Shown: in pieces, positions 34,017 to 43,800 of the stretch
Layout: every line of letters starts with the position of its first letter
Numbering within the stretch: position 1 is the stretch's first letter
Source: Saturnia japonica
Taxonomy: Eukaryota; Arthropoda; Insecta; Lepidoptera; Saturniidae
Direction: 5' to 3'
Assembly: GCA_033032175.1 (NCBI GenBank)
Contig: CM065325.1
Location: forward strand, 14,474,930 to 14,538,929
Length of the DNA: 64,000 nt
Made by a program: the position numbers and the translations under genes
Notes under the pieces: generated by a model
What the model was told of the DNA's origin: nothing
Database searches by the model: none
Seen by the model: only the letters and a program-made list of their open reading frames with translations

Positions 34017-34250
34017 GAGCTACAAGTGAAACTTCTCTCTCTCTCTCTCCCCCTATCTTTGTTTAATTTTCGAGTAGGTATATTATGAATACATGAAAGA
34101 TAGGGAAACTATAGATATTAGAAACGCATTCTATCTCATTCTCTCACAGCCTAAAACCTATAAAAACATTTATAGCAATCGCTTTTTCGTTACGCATTTT
34201 CGTTTCATAAATCCAATTTACACCGTCCCAAAAGAAGTTTCACTTCAAAA
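34017..34250. repeat. family F element with inverted ends
   Basis: Left ACAAGTGAAACTTCTC and right GAAGTTTCACTTC are inverted copies. The interior has a (CT)8 run (34034-34049) and TTTTTCGTTACGCATTTTCG, the complement of the GAAACGAAAAAGCG block at 5560. Confidence 0.55.
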
Positions 34251-35323
34251 CTACTTCTTCATATAGTCACGGGTAATTGTTACAAGAGTAATCTACACTG
34301 CAGTTCCATTAAATCTGATATTAAACTTTATATTCCATTAAACTCTACAGTGTTTACTGAAATGTTAAATGCCTACAATTTATGTCAGGGTTTATTTACA
34401 AATACAAGTCGAAAGAATTTAGTTTACTAAATTAAAAATATTTAAACCGCGCATATAATTATGGTTGCTGAATTAATTTCGTGATATTTCCAAAAGATGG
34501 CGCACCGTTGTAAATTGCATCATTTATTTTATTAATACCACCAATGTTTTGGGATATTATTTCAGTCTTAAAAATATAAATTTACATACTGAATGTGAGG
34601 TACAGATAAACAATTAAATTTCATAGTTCATCCATAAATTATAATCTATAGTGAGCGTGGTATAAGTTATAGCATTTGCAAACCAAAATCGTACGGGTGT
34701 TCATTAAAAATAATATTCCTAATTTAAATAATACTGAGCCCACTGGATTTATTATCAACTAGCTGTGTTCCACGGTTTCACCCTTAATTTTGTTAGACTA
34801 ACTATAATAGTAGTATAGATTAATAAGTTGACTTGACTGATGGTGGAATAAAGAAATGAAATTGACTCTCTATGTTTGTTGATGCACGTAGAATTAAGAT
34901 ATTGTTTAAGTGGGGTAAGTTACGGAGTGGTGGGGGGAGAGTAAGTACTGAGAAGAGGATAATAAGTGAAAAGAGCAATAAATTGAGTAGAGATGTTTGG
35001 AAAAATAAAATATTCTTTGTTTATATTTTCTTTACCCCCTATTCGTTTCTAAACCATTCATATTATGATTGCGATGAAATTTTTGTAAGTTTATCAAACA
35101 CATATGAAGGTTCTGATTTAGTACAATCAATTTACAATAGATGGCGTGCTAATAAATTCTTATTTCTTACAATAAACGTCATCTCGTGTCCCTTGCACCG
35201 TATTAGGTGACTGCATTCGACGTAATCCGAGAAATACGGCCACATAGAACCTGGCCGCAGCCATTAGCGATATATCTACTGCAAACACGGCGTTTTGTCC
35301 ACTTGAAACGTTTTATTGTAAGA
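34251..35323. other. no gene seen; short Helitron-like scrap
   Basis: At 34759-34833 a CTAGCTGTGTTCCACGGTTT end and a GTAGTATAGATT start lie only about 75 bases apart, an extremely shortened Helitron-like element. The 112-codon frame at 34872-35210 has no domain and no splice support. Confidence 0.45.
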
Positions 35324-35749
35324 CTAGCTGTGCCCGTGGCTTCGTTCACGTGGACTACAGAATGCCCGCGCGAATCTTGCTCCCTCGCTCCCGGGTATTT
35401 TAAAGATAAAAATGCTTATAGTGGGAGTTCCTTAGAATATAGACGTATACTTTCCCAAACTTTTTTGTTGGTCTTTTTAATGCCTACAATTATGTAGTAC
35501 ATTTATTTGCTATATCTGTTATGGTTTACTCAGCGTAAGCCATTTAAGCGCCCGAATTGATCCATCGTGACCAGTTTTTTTTTTATTTGTGCGGAACCCT
35601 AATTCTTTTTTTTTTTAAATAAAAGCTATCTAACCGACAGACAGACAAAAATTTTAAACATTGGTTTTTTGTTATAGGTATCGTATATACTTTCATATGA
35701 ATTTACTAAAAAGCTGTTATTTGACATTACAAACAGACACTTGTATAGA
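35324..35749 (-). mobile_element. Helitron-like family B, full length
   Basis: CTAG at 35324 next to CTGTGCCCGTGGCTTCGTTC, TC complement at 35748-35749. 426 bp. Confidence 0.8.
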
Positions 35750-36129
35750 TTTCAACAGTTTATTCAATGGTTATAAAATTCTCTTTTCGTTTGTAATTCA
35801 AATGGATAGATAGACAAGTTTGAGGGAGCGTTTACTATAGAACTCGCTGAAGAGAAAACCCTTTGAGCAGCATATTTGAAGGATATATTTCAACAGACAT
35901 CTATTGCTTTTGCGCTATGCCCACGCTGTACTGTAAGTCAACAACAAAATGAAATCATATCGCTTAGCCTACATATAGATTACAGTATTTACAAGAGCCA
36001 TGTCCAACAACAGGCTTAAAACAATAGAAGAAATCACTCGCAGCGAAACAGTTGCACCGCACCTCTGATGAATTGCGGGTCCAAACTAAGCGCACTTTCC
36101 GTAACTATGAAGTGAAGGCGATAAACTCT
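35750..36129. other. no gene seen
   Basis: No exon; nothing recognised. Confidence 0.45.
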
Positions 36130-36207
36130 AAATCATGCTTTTTTATATGTACATAAAATACGCCATTTTGTAAATTGCACCCGAGCGAAGCTGGGGCGGA
36201 TCGCTAG
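36130..36207 (+). mobile_element. Helitron-like 3' end
   Basis: GCACCCGAGCGAAGCTGGGG then CGGATCGCTAG, ending at 36207 before T. The 5' boundary is not visible. Confidence 0.55.
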
Positions 36208-36532
36208 TGATTAACAATTTAAAATGCGAATATAATGGCTCCATGAAGCATTTAGATGTCGATATAAAGATGTTTTAAGAACATTTAGAAATATGATGAC
36301 AAGCAAAAAATTAATACCTTTTATTTAGCACACCAGAAAACATAATTATAAAGACGTAATAGGGTTGGCAATCATATTATTTTCTACTAAGACTCCTTAC
36401 TAATTTTAAATCTATAGGTGCACAAAATGTTGCGCGCATTACGCAAAACCTACTAAATAGATTTTGTTTTACTCCTTACATAGCTAGTCCTTATCTCTAA
36501 AATAATATCACGATATCTTCACAAACCGTGAT

Positions 36533-36570
36533 TCTGTAGTCCACGCGAGCGGAGCCACGGGCACAATCAG
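36533..36570 (+). mobile_element. Helitron-like family B, 3' end only
   Basis: GTCCACGCGAGCGGAGCCAC then GGGCACAATCAG. Only the terminal 38 bases remain; the next element starts at the following base. Confidence 0.6.
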
Positions 36571-36760
36571 TCCTTACCAATATTATAAATACGAAAGTGA
36601 TGTTTCTTTGTTACTCGATCACGCAAAAACTGTTAAACTGATTCGAATGAACTTCGGCACATAGATAGCTTTTAACCCGGATTAAGACATAGGATACTTT
36701 TTATCCCGGTAAAAACCCAATTCTGAAGTCCACGCAGACGAAGTTATGGGCATAGGTAGG
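36571..36760 (+). mobile_element. Helitron-like family K
   Basis: TCCTTACCAATATTATAAAT start, ACGCAAAAACTGTTAAACTG, GGATACTTTTTATCCCGG, and a decayed CACGCAGACGAAGTTATGGG 3' end. It is a known-looking lepidopteran Helitron type of about 190 bp. Confidence 0.65.
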
Positions 36761-36953
36761 CAATCTTTTACATCGCCATAGACCGGAGTAGATAGAGTAT
36801 ATTTAATTAAAAATTCGTATTAGGGTAACATATAGTGATTACTACATCTCTTTAAAATACCGGAATAATAATAATGACATTTTCAATCCGGAATTTAAGA
36901 TATTACAAATTATTTATTACACTTTGAATACCTTCGTAACTAAGTATCAACAC

Positions 36954-37226
36954 ATACAAATAAATAAAATTGAGATGTCTGTTTGTAATGTCAAAATAAC
37001 AGCTTTTTACTAAAAGCCTATGTAAGTGTAATTATACGGTACTTATAACAAAAAAAAAAACAATAAAAAAAAATATTCCTCTGTCTGTCTCTTTGTTCCG
37101 GTTAATCTTAGAAACGGTTGGGCCGATTTTAACGCGATTTTCTATAGTAGATAGCTGATGGTATAAGGACTAACTTAGGCTACTTTTATCGGTATTAAAT
37201 GCGTGTGTAGCCGCGAGCAAAGCTAG
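36954..37226 (+). mobile_element. Helitron-like family B, shortened
   Basis: ATTGAGATGTCTGTTTGTAA start, CTAG at 37223-37226. About 150 bases of the usual interior are missing. Confidence 0.65.
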
Positions 37227-37301
37227 TTATTACTAAAACTGTTAAATTAAAGGGCTTTCTAATCTGCCTGTCAACTCTAATATGAACTACACGAACAGCG
37301 A

Positions 37302-37315
37302 ACACACACACACAC
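37302..37315 (+). repeat. (AC)7 microsatellite
   Basis: Perfect AC dinucleotide run. Confidence 0.9.
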
Positions 37316-37454
37316 ATGCAAATAACAATAAAAGTGAAAACGGAATTGCCGGTTGACTGGCGCGGCAGTAACACAGTACTGTGAGACCTACTATATAATG
37401 TAACGTACTTATAATGTCAATATGATTCACAAAGTTCTAAGGATATTCTTTTCC

Positions 37455-37584
37455 ATTAGTTATGTTCCCGGTTATTTATCCTTATTGTGGGTGATCCTTA
37501 GGAGATAGACATATGATCTCGGCGATTTTTATCTAGGTCTTTTTAATATCCACAAATATGTAGTACATTATTTTCATATATCTC
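37455..37584 (-). mobile_element. Helitron-like family B, left half, split by hAT
   Basis: CCCGGTTATTTATCCTTATT through CATATATCTC. The element continues at 40451 after the hAT insertion. Confidence 0.7.
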
Positions 37585-40450
37585 CAGTGGCGGCCTAAGG
37601 GGGTGGCGAACAGGGCAATCGCCATAATTAAACAAATTTTTTAAAGTATATTTTTTTTATATTTTAAATTTTTGATTTTGATTCTTAATTATTTATTAAG
37701 GTTATAACATATAACATAACGGTAAATTAAAATAAAGTTAGTTAAATAATTCATTCGTTCAAATCATAATTGATAAATTTATTTTGTAATATGTACTTGA
37801 ATATCGCGCCTCGAAACACTTAAAGATCGGTTTTTAAAACGCATAGCACTCGGGACTAGTATAGTATTATATAGTCTAGTCGGGACATAATTTTCTGCTC
37901 GTCTATCGCTCGGGGAATCCCCGTCGCTAGAGGAATTCCCTTGTTTCATTTCGTTCATCAACTTTTCACCTTGGAATTATTTTGCTTGCAGTATGAGTTA
38001 CAAAATCGTTGCTGTACCGTACATATCTTTCAATTATATTTAATATTACGCTCTTATAGTGTTTCAAGTATTGAGTGAGCTGGAAATGTATAAATTATAG
38101 TATTTTATGTATTGAGTAAACTGATAAAGTGTAATAAAAGTGTGTGACACCTACCTAAAAATTATTTCTGACTATTTGTGCGAAATAAAACAAGATTTAC
38201 GAAATGAGTTCGCGTGATCGTGATGCCGGTAGAAAATTTGAGTCAGTTAGTTCAAAAAGGAAACGAGCTATCAAAAGAAACCAGGTAACTACAAGAAAAT
38301 CTACGTGGATCTTTATATAAATATGTATATAAAAAGTGATGATCAAGAAACCTATACGAAACATTTATTGATTGAAAGTGACTTTAATCCTGATTCAGCT
38401 GGAGACATTCCTTACACATAATCAAGGGTGCCGCTGCCGTCATCAAGTAAAAACAGCGAGGATGATGATGATTTAACTACATCATTGTCTCTTAGGTCAC
38501 CGGTGCCGCGTCAACGCTATCCAGTCAAGAACACGAATCTGAGCCCGAGTCTATGTCTACATCCATGACTGCTGGAATGGAAAATCTGCTCATAACAATT
38601 ACTGATATAGACCGAACTGAGACTGTATTAAGAGGTCCAATCCGGATTAAAGTTGAGTTATTTTCCGTAAATGATAATGAACGGCGATTCAGTGAATATC
38701 ATTATAATAAGATATTAGTTAACGGTGAAATGCTTGATAAATATAAATAATTAATAATAAATATTACTCTATTATTCTTGATTGTACTCGCGACGTTTCT
38801 CGTGTTCAGCAACTTTCAATTATTTAAAAAAAATTTAATACAAAAACAGCTGAAATTGAAGAACATTTTATTGGTTCCATAGCCGTCGAAAAAACCACAG
38901 CTGAGAGTTTGACTATTTATATAATCACAGAATTAGAACACTTATGTATGAATGATTTCCAAAACTGCAGAGGCCAAGGATATGATAATGGTGCCAATAT
39001 GCGTGGTGAAAAAAATGGTGTCCAAAAACGTATTATTGAAATTAATCCACTTGCGTATTTTTTACCTTGTGGGAGTCATAGCTGGAATCTCATCCTAGGA
39101 GATGCAGCATCGTCTTGTGTCTAAGCAAAATCTCTTTTTCGTTTGCTGCAAAGGTTGTACACTCTGTTAGCCAGCTCAAGTCATAGTTGGGCTATTTTAA
39201 ATGCTCATGTAAAAAATTTATCGCTAAAACCACTTTCTGAAACTAGATGGGAGTGCAGGATAGCATCGGTGATGGCTGTTAAATACTACCAAGCGATATA
39301 TGTAATGCTTTAATGATTTAGCAGAAAATACAACAGATTGTCAGATAGTCAATGAATGCCATTCTATAGAAGATGAAATAACTACCTACGAATTTGTAGT
39401 TTCACTTGTCATATGGTATGACATTCCTACAAAGATAAATATTATCAGTAAAATGTGGCAAAGTGAAAACATGCACTTAGATGTGGCTATACAACACCTA
39501 GACACATTCACAAATTGGCTCCATAATTATCGAGAAAATGGTTTTCAGTCATCCCTTGTAACAGCGAGAGAAATAGCCGAGTAAAATGATATTGACAGAC
39601 AGTTTAAAGAAGTCAGAAGACGACGTAAAAAAGGCATTTTGTATATGAAGGGGAAGATGAAGCTAACGAATTGAATGCGTAAGAGATTTTCAAAATAATG
39701 TATTTTTATGTTATTGTCGACAATGTGCGCGCAAGCTCCCATCCTAGGTTTGAGGCACTTAAACATTATGAGAGCATATTTGGTTTCATGTATAATATAA
39801 AAAGATTAAAGGAAATTAGTGATAGTGAACTTTCGAAGCAATGCAGAGACTTGCAAATATCTATTGTCCTCATGTGATATTGATGGACATGAATATTACG
39901 AAGAACTGCATATGTTCATGAAGAAAACGATTACATTATCTCGATGCTGAAATACATAATAGAAAAAAAATTTACTGAAGTTTACCCCACTATCGAAATA
40001 GTTCTGAGAATTATTGCCACCACACCTGTTACGGTTACGTCTGCTGAAAGAAGTTTTTCGAGGCTTAAAATTATTAAAGCATATTTGAGGAATTCGATGA
40101 CACAGAATCGGCTTTCAGCCCTTGTTATTCTTTCAATCGAAAATGACGTAGCGCATTCGTCAGATTATTGTGCTTTAATTAAAGATTTTAGTTTTGTAAA
40201 AGCCGCAAACATCAATTTTAAAATTTATCATCTTTGTACTTGTTAATTTTGTAAATCTTTCAATGTCAGTAAAATATTTTGAAAATCAAATTTTATTTGT
40301 TTGTATAACTTTAGCATTTCTCGTCAAACATAACGAATACCTACCAAACAACCAGACCTACTTTCACGTCACATAGGTACTTTTCCGTAGGACAAAAGGC
40401 ATCACAAAATCCTGCCGCCCAGAGCCTTGCAATGGGTAAAGCCGCCGCTG
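37585..40450 (+). mobile_element. hAT transposon, decayed, with target duplication
   Basis: Ends CAGTGGCGGC (37585) and CCGCCGCTG (to 40450) are inverted with one mismatch over ten. The flanking 8-mers TATATCTC (37577-37584) and TAAATCTC (40451-40458) are a target duplication with one change. The host site is identifiable: joining the flanks restores the family B order TATATCTC-TTAAGGTAT. 2,866 bp with a degraded transposase of the ZMYM1/DUF4371-like hAT group. Confidence 0.9.
38204..40246 (+). pseudogene. hAT transposase (ZMYM1/DUF4371-like), broken
   Basis: Pieces in order: 38204 MSSRDRDAGRKFESVSSKRK; 38553-38750 with RGPIRIKVELFSVNDNERRF and YHYNKILVNGE (the TTF-type zinc-finger region); 38780-39122 with LDCTRDVS, CRGQGYDNGANMRGEKNGVQ and LPCGSHSWNL (RNase-H-like core of the DUF4371 type); then LSETRWECR; 39944-40246 with VTVTSAERSFSRLKIIKAYL and LSALVILSIEND, the hAT C-terminal dimerisation domain. 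Stops and frameshifts separate the pieces and part of the zinc-finger/core junction is missing. Dead, but every main region can be recognised. Confidence 0.85.
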
Positions 40451-40662
40451 TAAATCTCTTAAGGTATACTTAGCGTAAGCCATAAAAAAAGTCAGCGAAA
40501 ATAGTCGTTTTTCCGAATTGATATTTATTTGTGCGAGATCCTAATATATTTTTTTTTTCTAAAATAAGAGTAGCCTAAGTTACTCCTTATAACATCAGCT
40601 ATCTGTCAGTGAAAGTCCCGTCAAAATCTGTTCAACCGTTTCGGAGATTACCCGGAACTTTC
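40451..40662 (-). mobile_element. Helitron-like family B, right half
   Basis: Continues the copy at 37455-37584: TTAGCGTAAGCCAT, TATAACATCAGCTATCTGTC, GTTTCGGAGATTACCCGGAA. It stops abruptly at about 40662, lacking the usual GACACTTCAATTTTATTAAT end. The SCP2 gene's TATA-like box is 67 bases beyond. Confidence 0.7.
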
Positions 40663-40728
40663 GCTTCCAGTCTCGATGCAATCAAGCACGTATGCTTTAC
40701 CACATTACAGTATGTGTAATGAAGTTCC

Positions 40729-40736
40729 TATAAAAG
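40729..40736 (+). promoter_or_regulatory. TATA-like box of the SCP2 gene
   Basis: TATAAAAG, 158 bases upstream of the proposed ATG. A start of transcription about 30 bases later would give a leader of about 125 bases. Inferred from sequence only. Confidence 0.4.
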
Positions 40737-40766
40737 AAAATATATATCCAGAATCCTTAAAGAATC

Positions 40767-40835
40767 ATGGATAAACTAGTTCGCACAGAACGCAAACCGT
40801 TTTGCAACGAGCCGAGAGTGAAAGCACTAACATAA
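40767..40835 (+). other. possible upstream ORF in the SCP2 leader
   Basis: ATG at 40767 opens a 22-codon frame ending TAA at 40833-40835, before the proposed main ATG at 40887. If transcribed it would be a candidate uORF. Confidence 0.35.
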
Positions 40836-40886
40836 CAGCATCTCTGCCCACAACAATCTTAAGTACGGGACTTGTCACACGTTAAT

Positions 40887-40889
40887 ATG
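40887..40889 (+). CDS. SCP2-like gene, coding exon 1 (ATG only)
   Basis: ATG followed directly by GTAAGTCTTT, with A at -3. Phase 0 joining to 43080 gives M-GASQSD. The upstream leader carries a TATA-like box. Confidence 0.5.
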
Positions 40890-43800
40890 GTAAGTCTTTT
40901 ATAATTATATCCCTATTTATATACCATAATGAAGTTATAGTTGTTTTGGTACGTTTGGGATAAAAATGAGACCCGCACCGGTCGCACGCGCATCATGTGA
41001 CGGAATTGCGATATGGTCGTTATTAACTTGGTCATCAATTAAAACAATGTGAATTAATTTTACTGCCTTTTTTATCGTGTAAAAATAATTTTCCTTTTTA
41101 TAAATATTCTAGCTGCACCCTACGGTTTCACCCGTGTTCATTTTATACGACAAACATCGCCAACGCACTCGTGTAGGCAATTTTTTATACTTTGTGTAAA
41201 ACTATCGACATTTTTCTGAGGAATAAATTAATTTTTCAAATTATAATATAACCTATGTTACTCGCTGATACAGTAGCTTTATATTGTTGAAAGAATTTTT
41301 AAAATCGGTACAGTAGTTTTTGAGTTTATCCATTACAAACAAAAAAGTAAATCTTTCCTCTTTATTAGTTGGGTTATAAGAGTTATTACAGCAATTATCA
41401 AGCAGGTAATTATATCGTTTTAAAAGTTACTGCCTTCTGATTACTTCAGTGCGCTTACAAAATGGTTTCTGCCTTGTTAGATCGTCCAGGAGCCTTTTTT
41501 AACATATCTTCATGTTATTTGTTATTATTTCGAATCCACCTAACTTGTGCACAATAATATATCTTTATTGTGCAAAATATCACTTGTGTTACACAATATT
41601 TGATCAAATAATGTAAGTTTATGTATAATAAGCCTAAACCACTACTGACAGTTTAGTATCCCGCCAAAAACTCTAACCTAGAGTTAATGGTAAAATGGAA
41701 AAACCTCACGTGGGAATCTGTAGAAATAATACAATTTGTTTACTAATTAAATTAACGACCGGTACCTAACAAATAATTTTGTAATTGTTGGCCTTTATGA
41801 TATAAATCAAAATACTACTTATTTCTTTGACAATCTATCGTCAGTCCCCGCTGTTGTGCCGGCCCGCAAGCCTCCCGGCAGCTCGAAATATTCTGGCCGA
41901 TCCCGAAACGCTACAATCCAAAACAGAGTCACTGTGACGGATTTATCACCATAGAAGAACATTAAGTTAACCCAAACTGTTATAATATGTATCATTTGTA
42001 AGCACAACATTTATAGACAAAATTAATTTTTAATCCGGGTGTGCAAACAATTTATATTTATATATTTATTACCTAAGGCGCAGTTTATGCAGAGACTTTT
42101 TCACTAATTTTTAAGTAATTTTTGTAAATTACTTTAGCTTGTGTTAATTTTTGTGTTTCTCTTCGTGGCTGACTGTCTTTCTTTTTTGTTTATACTTATC
42201 ATTTCTATTTGTGAAAACTTGTAATTGGCCTTCTGTTGCGATTATTTTTACTACAATTTCTATCTGTAAATTTTCCCAACAATGAAAAATAAATAAATAG
42301 CTATCGCGAGCCAGTCGGGTATAGATCCCTGTCATACCGATGGATTACTGGTGACATACCGGTTGATCCCGAAACAAGATTAACTTAAGTATGTTAAGTT
42401 TGTATTAAGTACCTGATGTATGGTGGTCGAGATACCTGTTGGATACAGCTTAGCTTAAATAATTATTAACCGAGTTAAAAAAAAAGCAGGAGGTTCTCAG
42501 TTCGACTGTATTCTTTTTTAATGTACGTTTGTTCAGACATATCTTCTTTGTTTATGAGATAATTTAGATGATTCTTTTGTCGTTGAAAAGGGGATACCTC
42601 AACGGTGGTCCCATTTTAATTTCATTGGCGTTGGACCTTCGACTTCGAAGATACACCAGGGAAATACTCGGAAATCCTTGAAGTTAATTTTCTTATTTGT
42701 TAAAAATTGTCTTGTTAAAACATAAAAGACTGTATGGTTTTTAGCTGACTCGCGCAACTTCATCTGCGTCACATAATGGAATCTCTCAAAAGAAATACAT
42801 TTTTTCCGTTTTTGCAACATGTTTCAATGATGCTCCACTCGTATTGGTTGTAGCGTGATGTTATGTAGCCTATAGTATTCCTCGATAAATGAGCTATCCA
42901 ACACCAAAATAATTTTCCCATTCCAACCAGTAGTTCCTGAGATTAGAGCGTTCAACTAAGCAAACAAACAAGCTCTTCTGATTTATAATATTAGGATAGA
43001 TCAGTAATGTAGTCCACAGTAATTTTAATACACAAGACCCAATATATTTTTAAGTTATGCTGATACATTATATTAACAGGGGGCTTCGCAGAGTGACCAA
43101 ACGTCTTTGAGTAAAGCTGACCTGGTGAACAGAATAAAAGTTCGAGTCGCTTCAGCAGACCCCGAAAAGGCGAAACAGCTTGGCGGTGTATTCCTTTTCA
43201 ATATCATCAAAGGCACCTCAGTTTATTCTTGGAGTGAGTATTAAGTAAGTGAAATCGACGTAAGTTCGAATCCCTGCAATGGGTCTGACTTTCGCTGAAG
43301 GAAAACATCGTGATGAAACCATGACATATTCGTAGGGCTTTTGCTAATGCCCGCCATGTTAGCTACCACCCTCAAGTTGAAAATCTGTCCCGAAGCACCT
43401 ATAGGTGTGTTCCAGCAGCTGTACTTGAGAGCCAGTGTTCCACTAGGCTTAGCGTGCTACCATCTTGGGCAGCATCGTCACTTAACATGAGATTGTAGAC
43501 AAACTATGGCGGCAAAAAAGCGTACGACGTACGATGATGAGCGGTTACCTTAGCCTATGACGCCGGTAACACCAGAGGGAAGACCAGGTCATTGCCGATC
43601 TTGAATCTTCCTACTCCAATAAGCTCCGAAAACCCTACTTATCGTAGGAACACAATACAAGGTTATTTTGCTGCTGTCTTCTGTAGAGTGGAGGTGTTCA
43701 ACCAGACGAACTGCCCTAAGTTGACAGTAATTTCCAAAAAGATTTATCTTCTTGAATTTTGGAGCTCTGGAATAAATGTTTTAGACGGTAAAGCGCTCTT

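Noticed and set aside
34872..35210. 112-codon plus-strand frame
   Set aside because: No domain, AT-driven composition and no splice or promoter support; it overlaps repeat-derived sequence at its ends.
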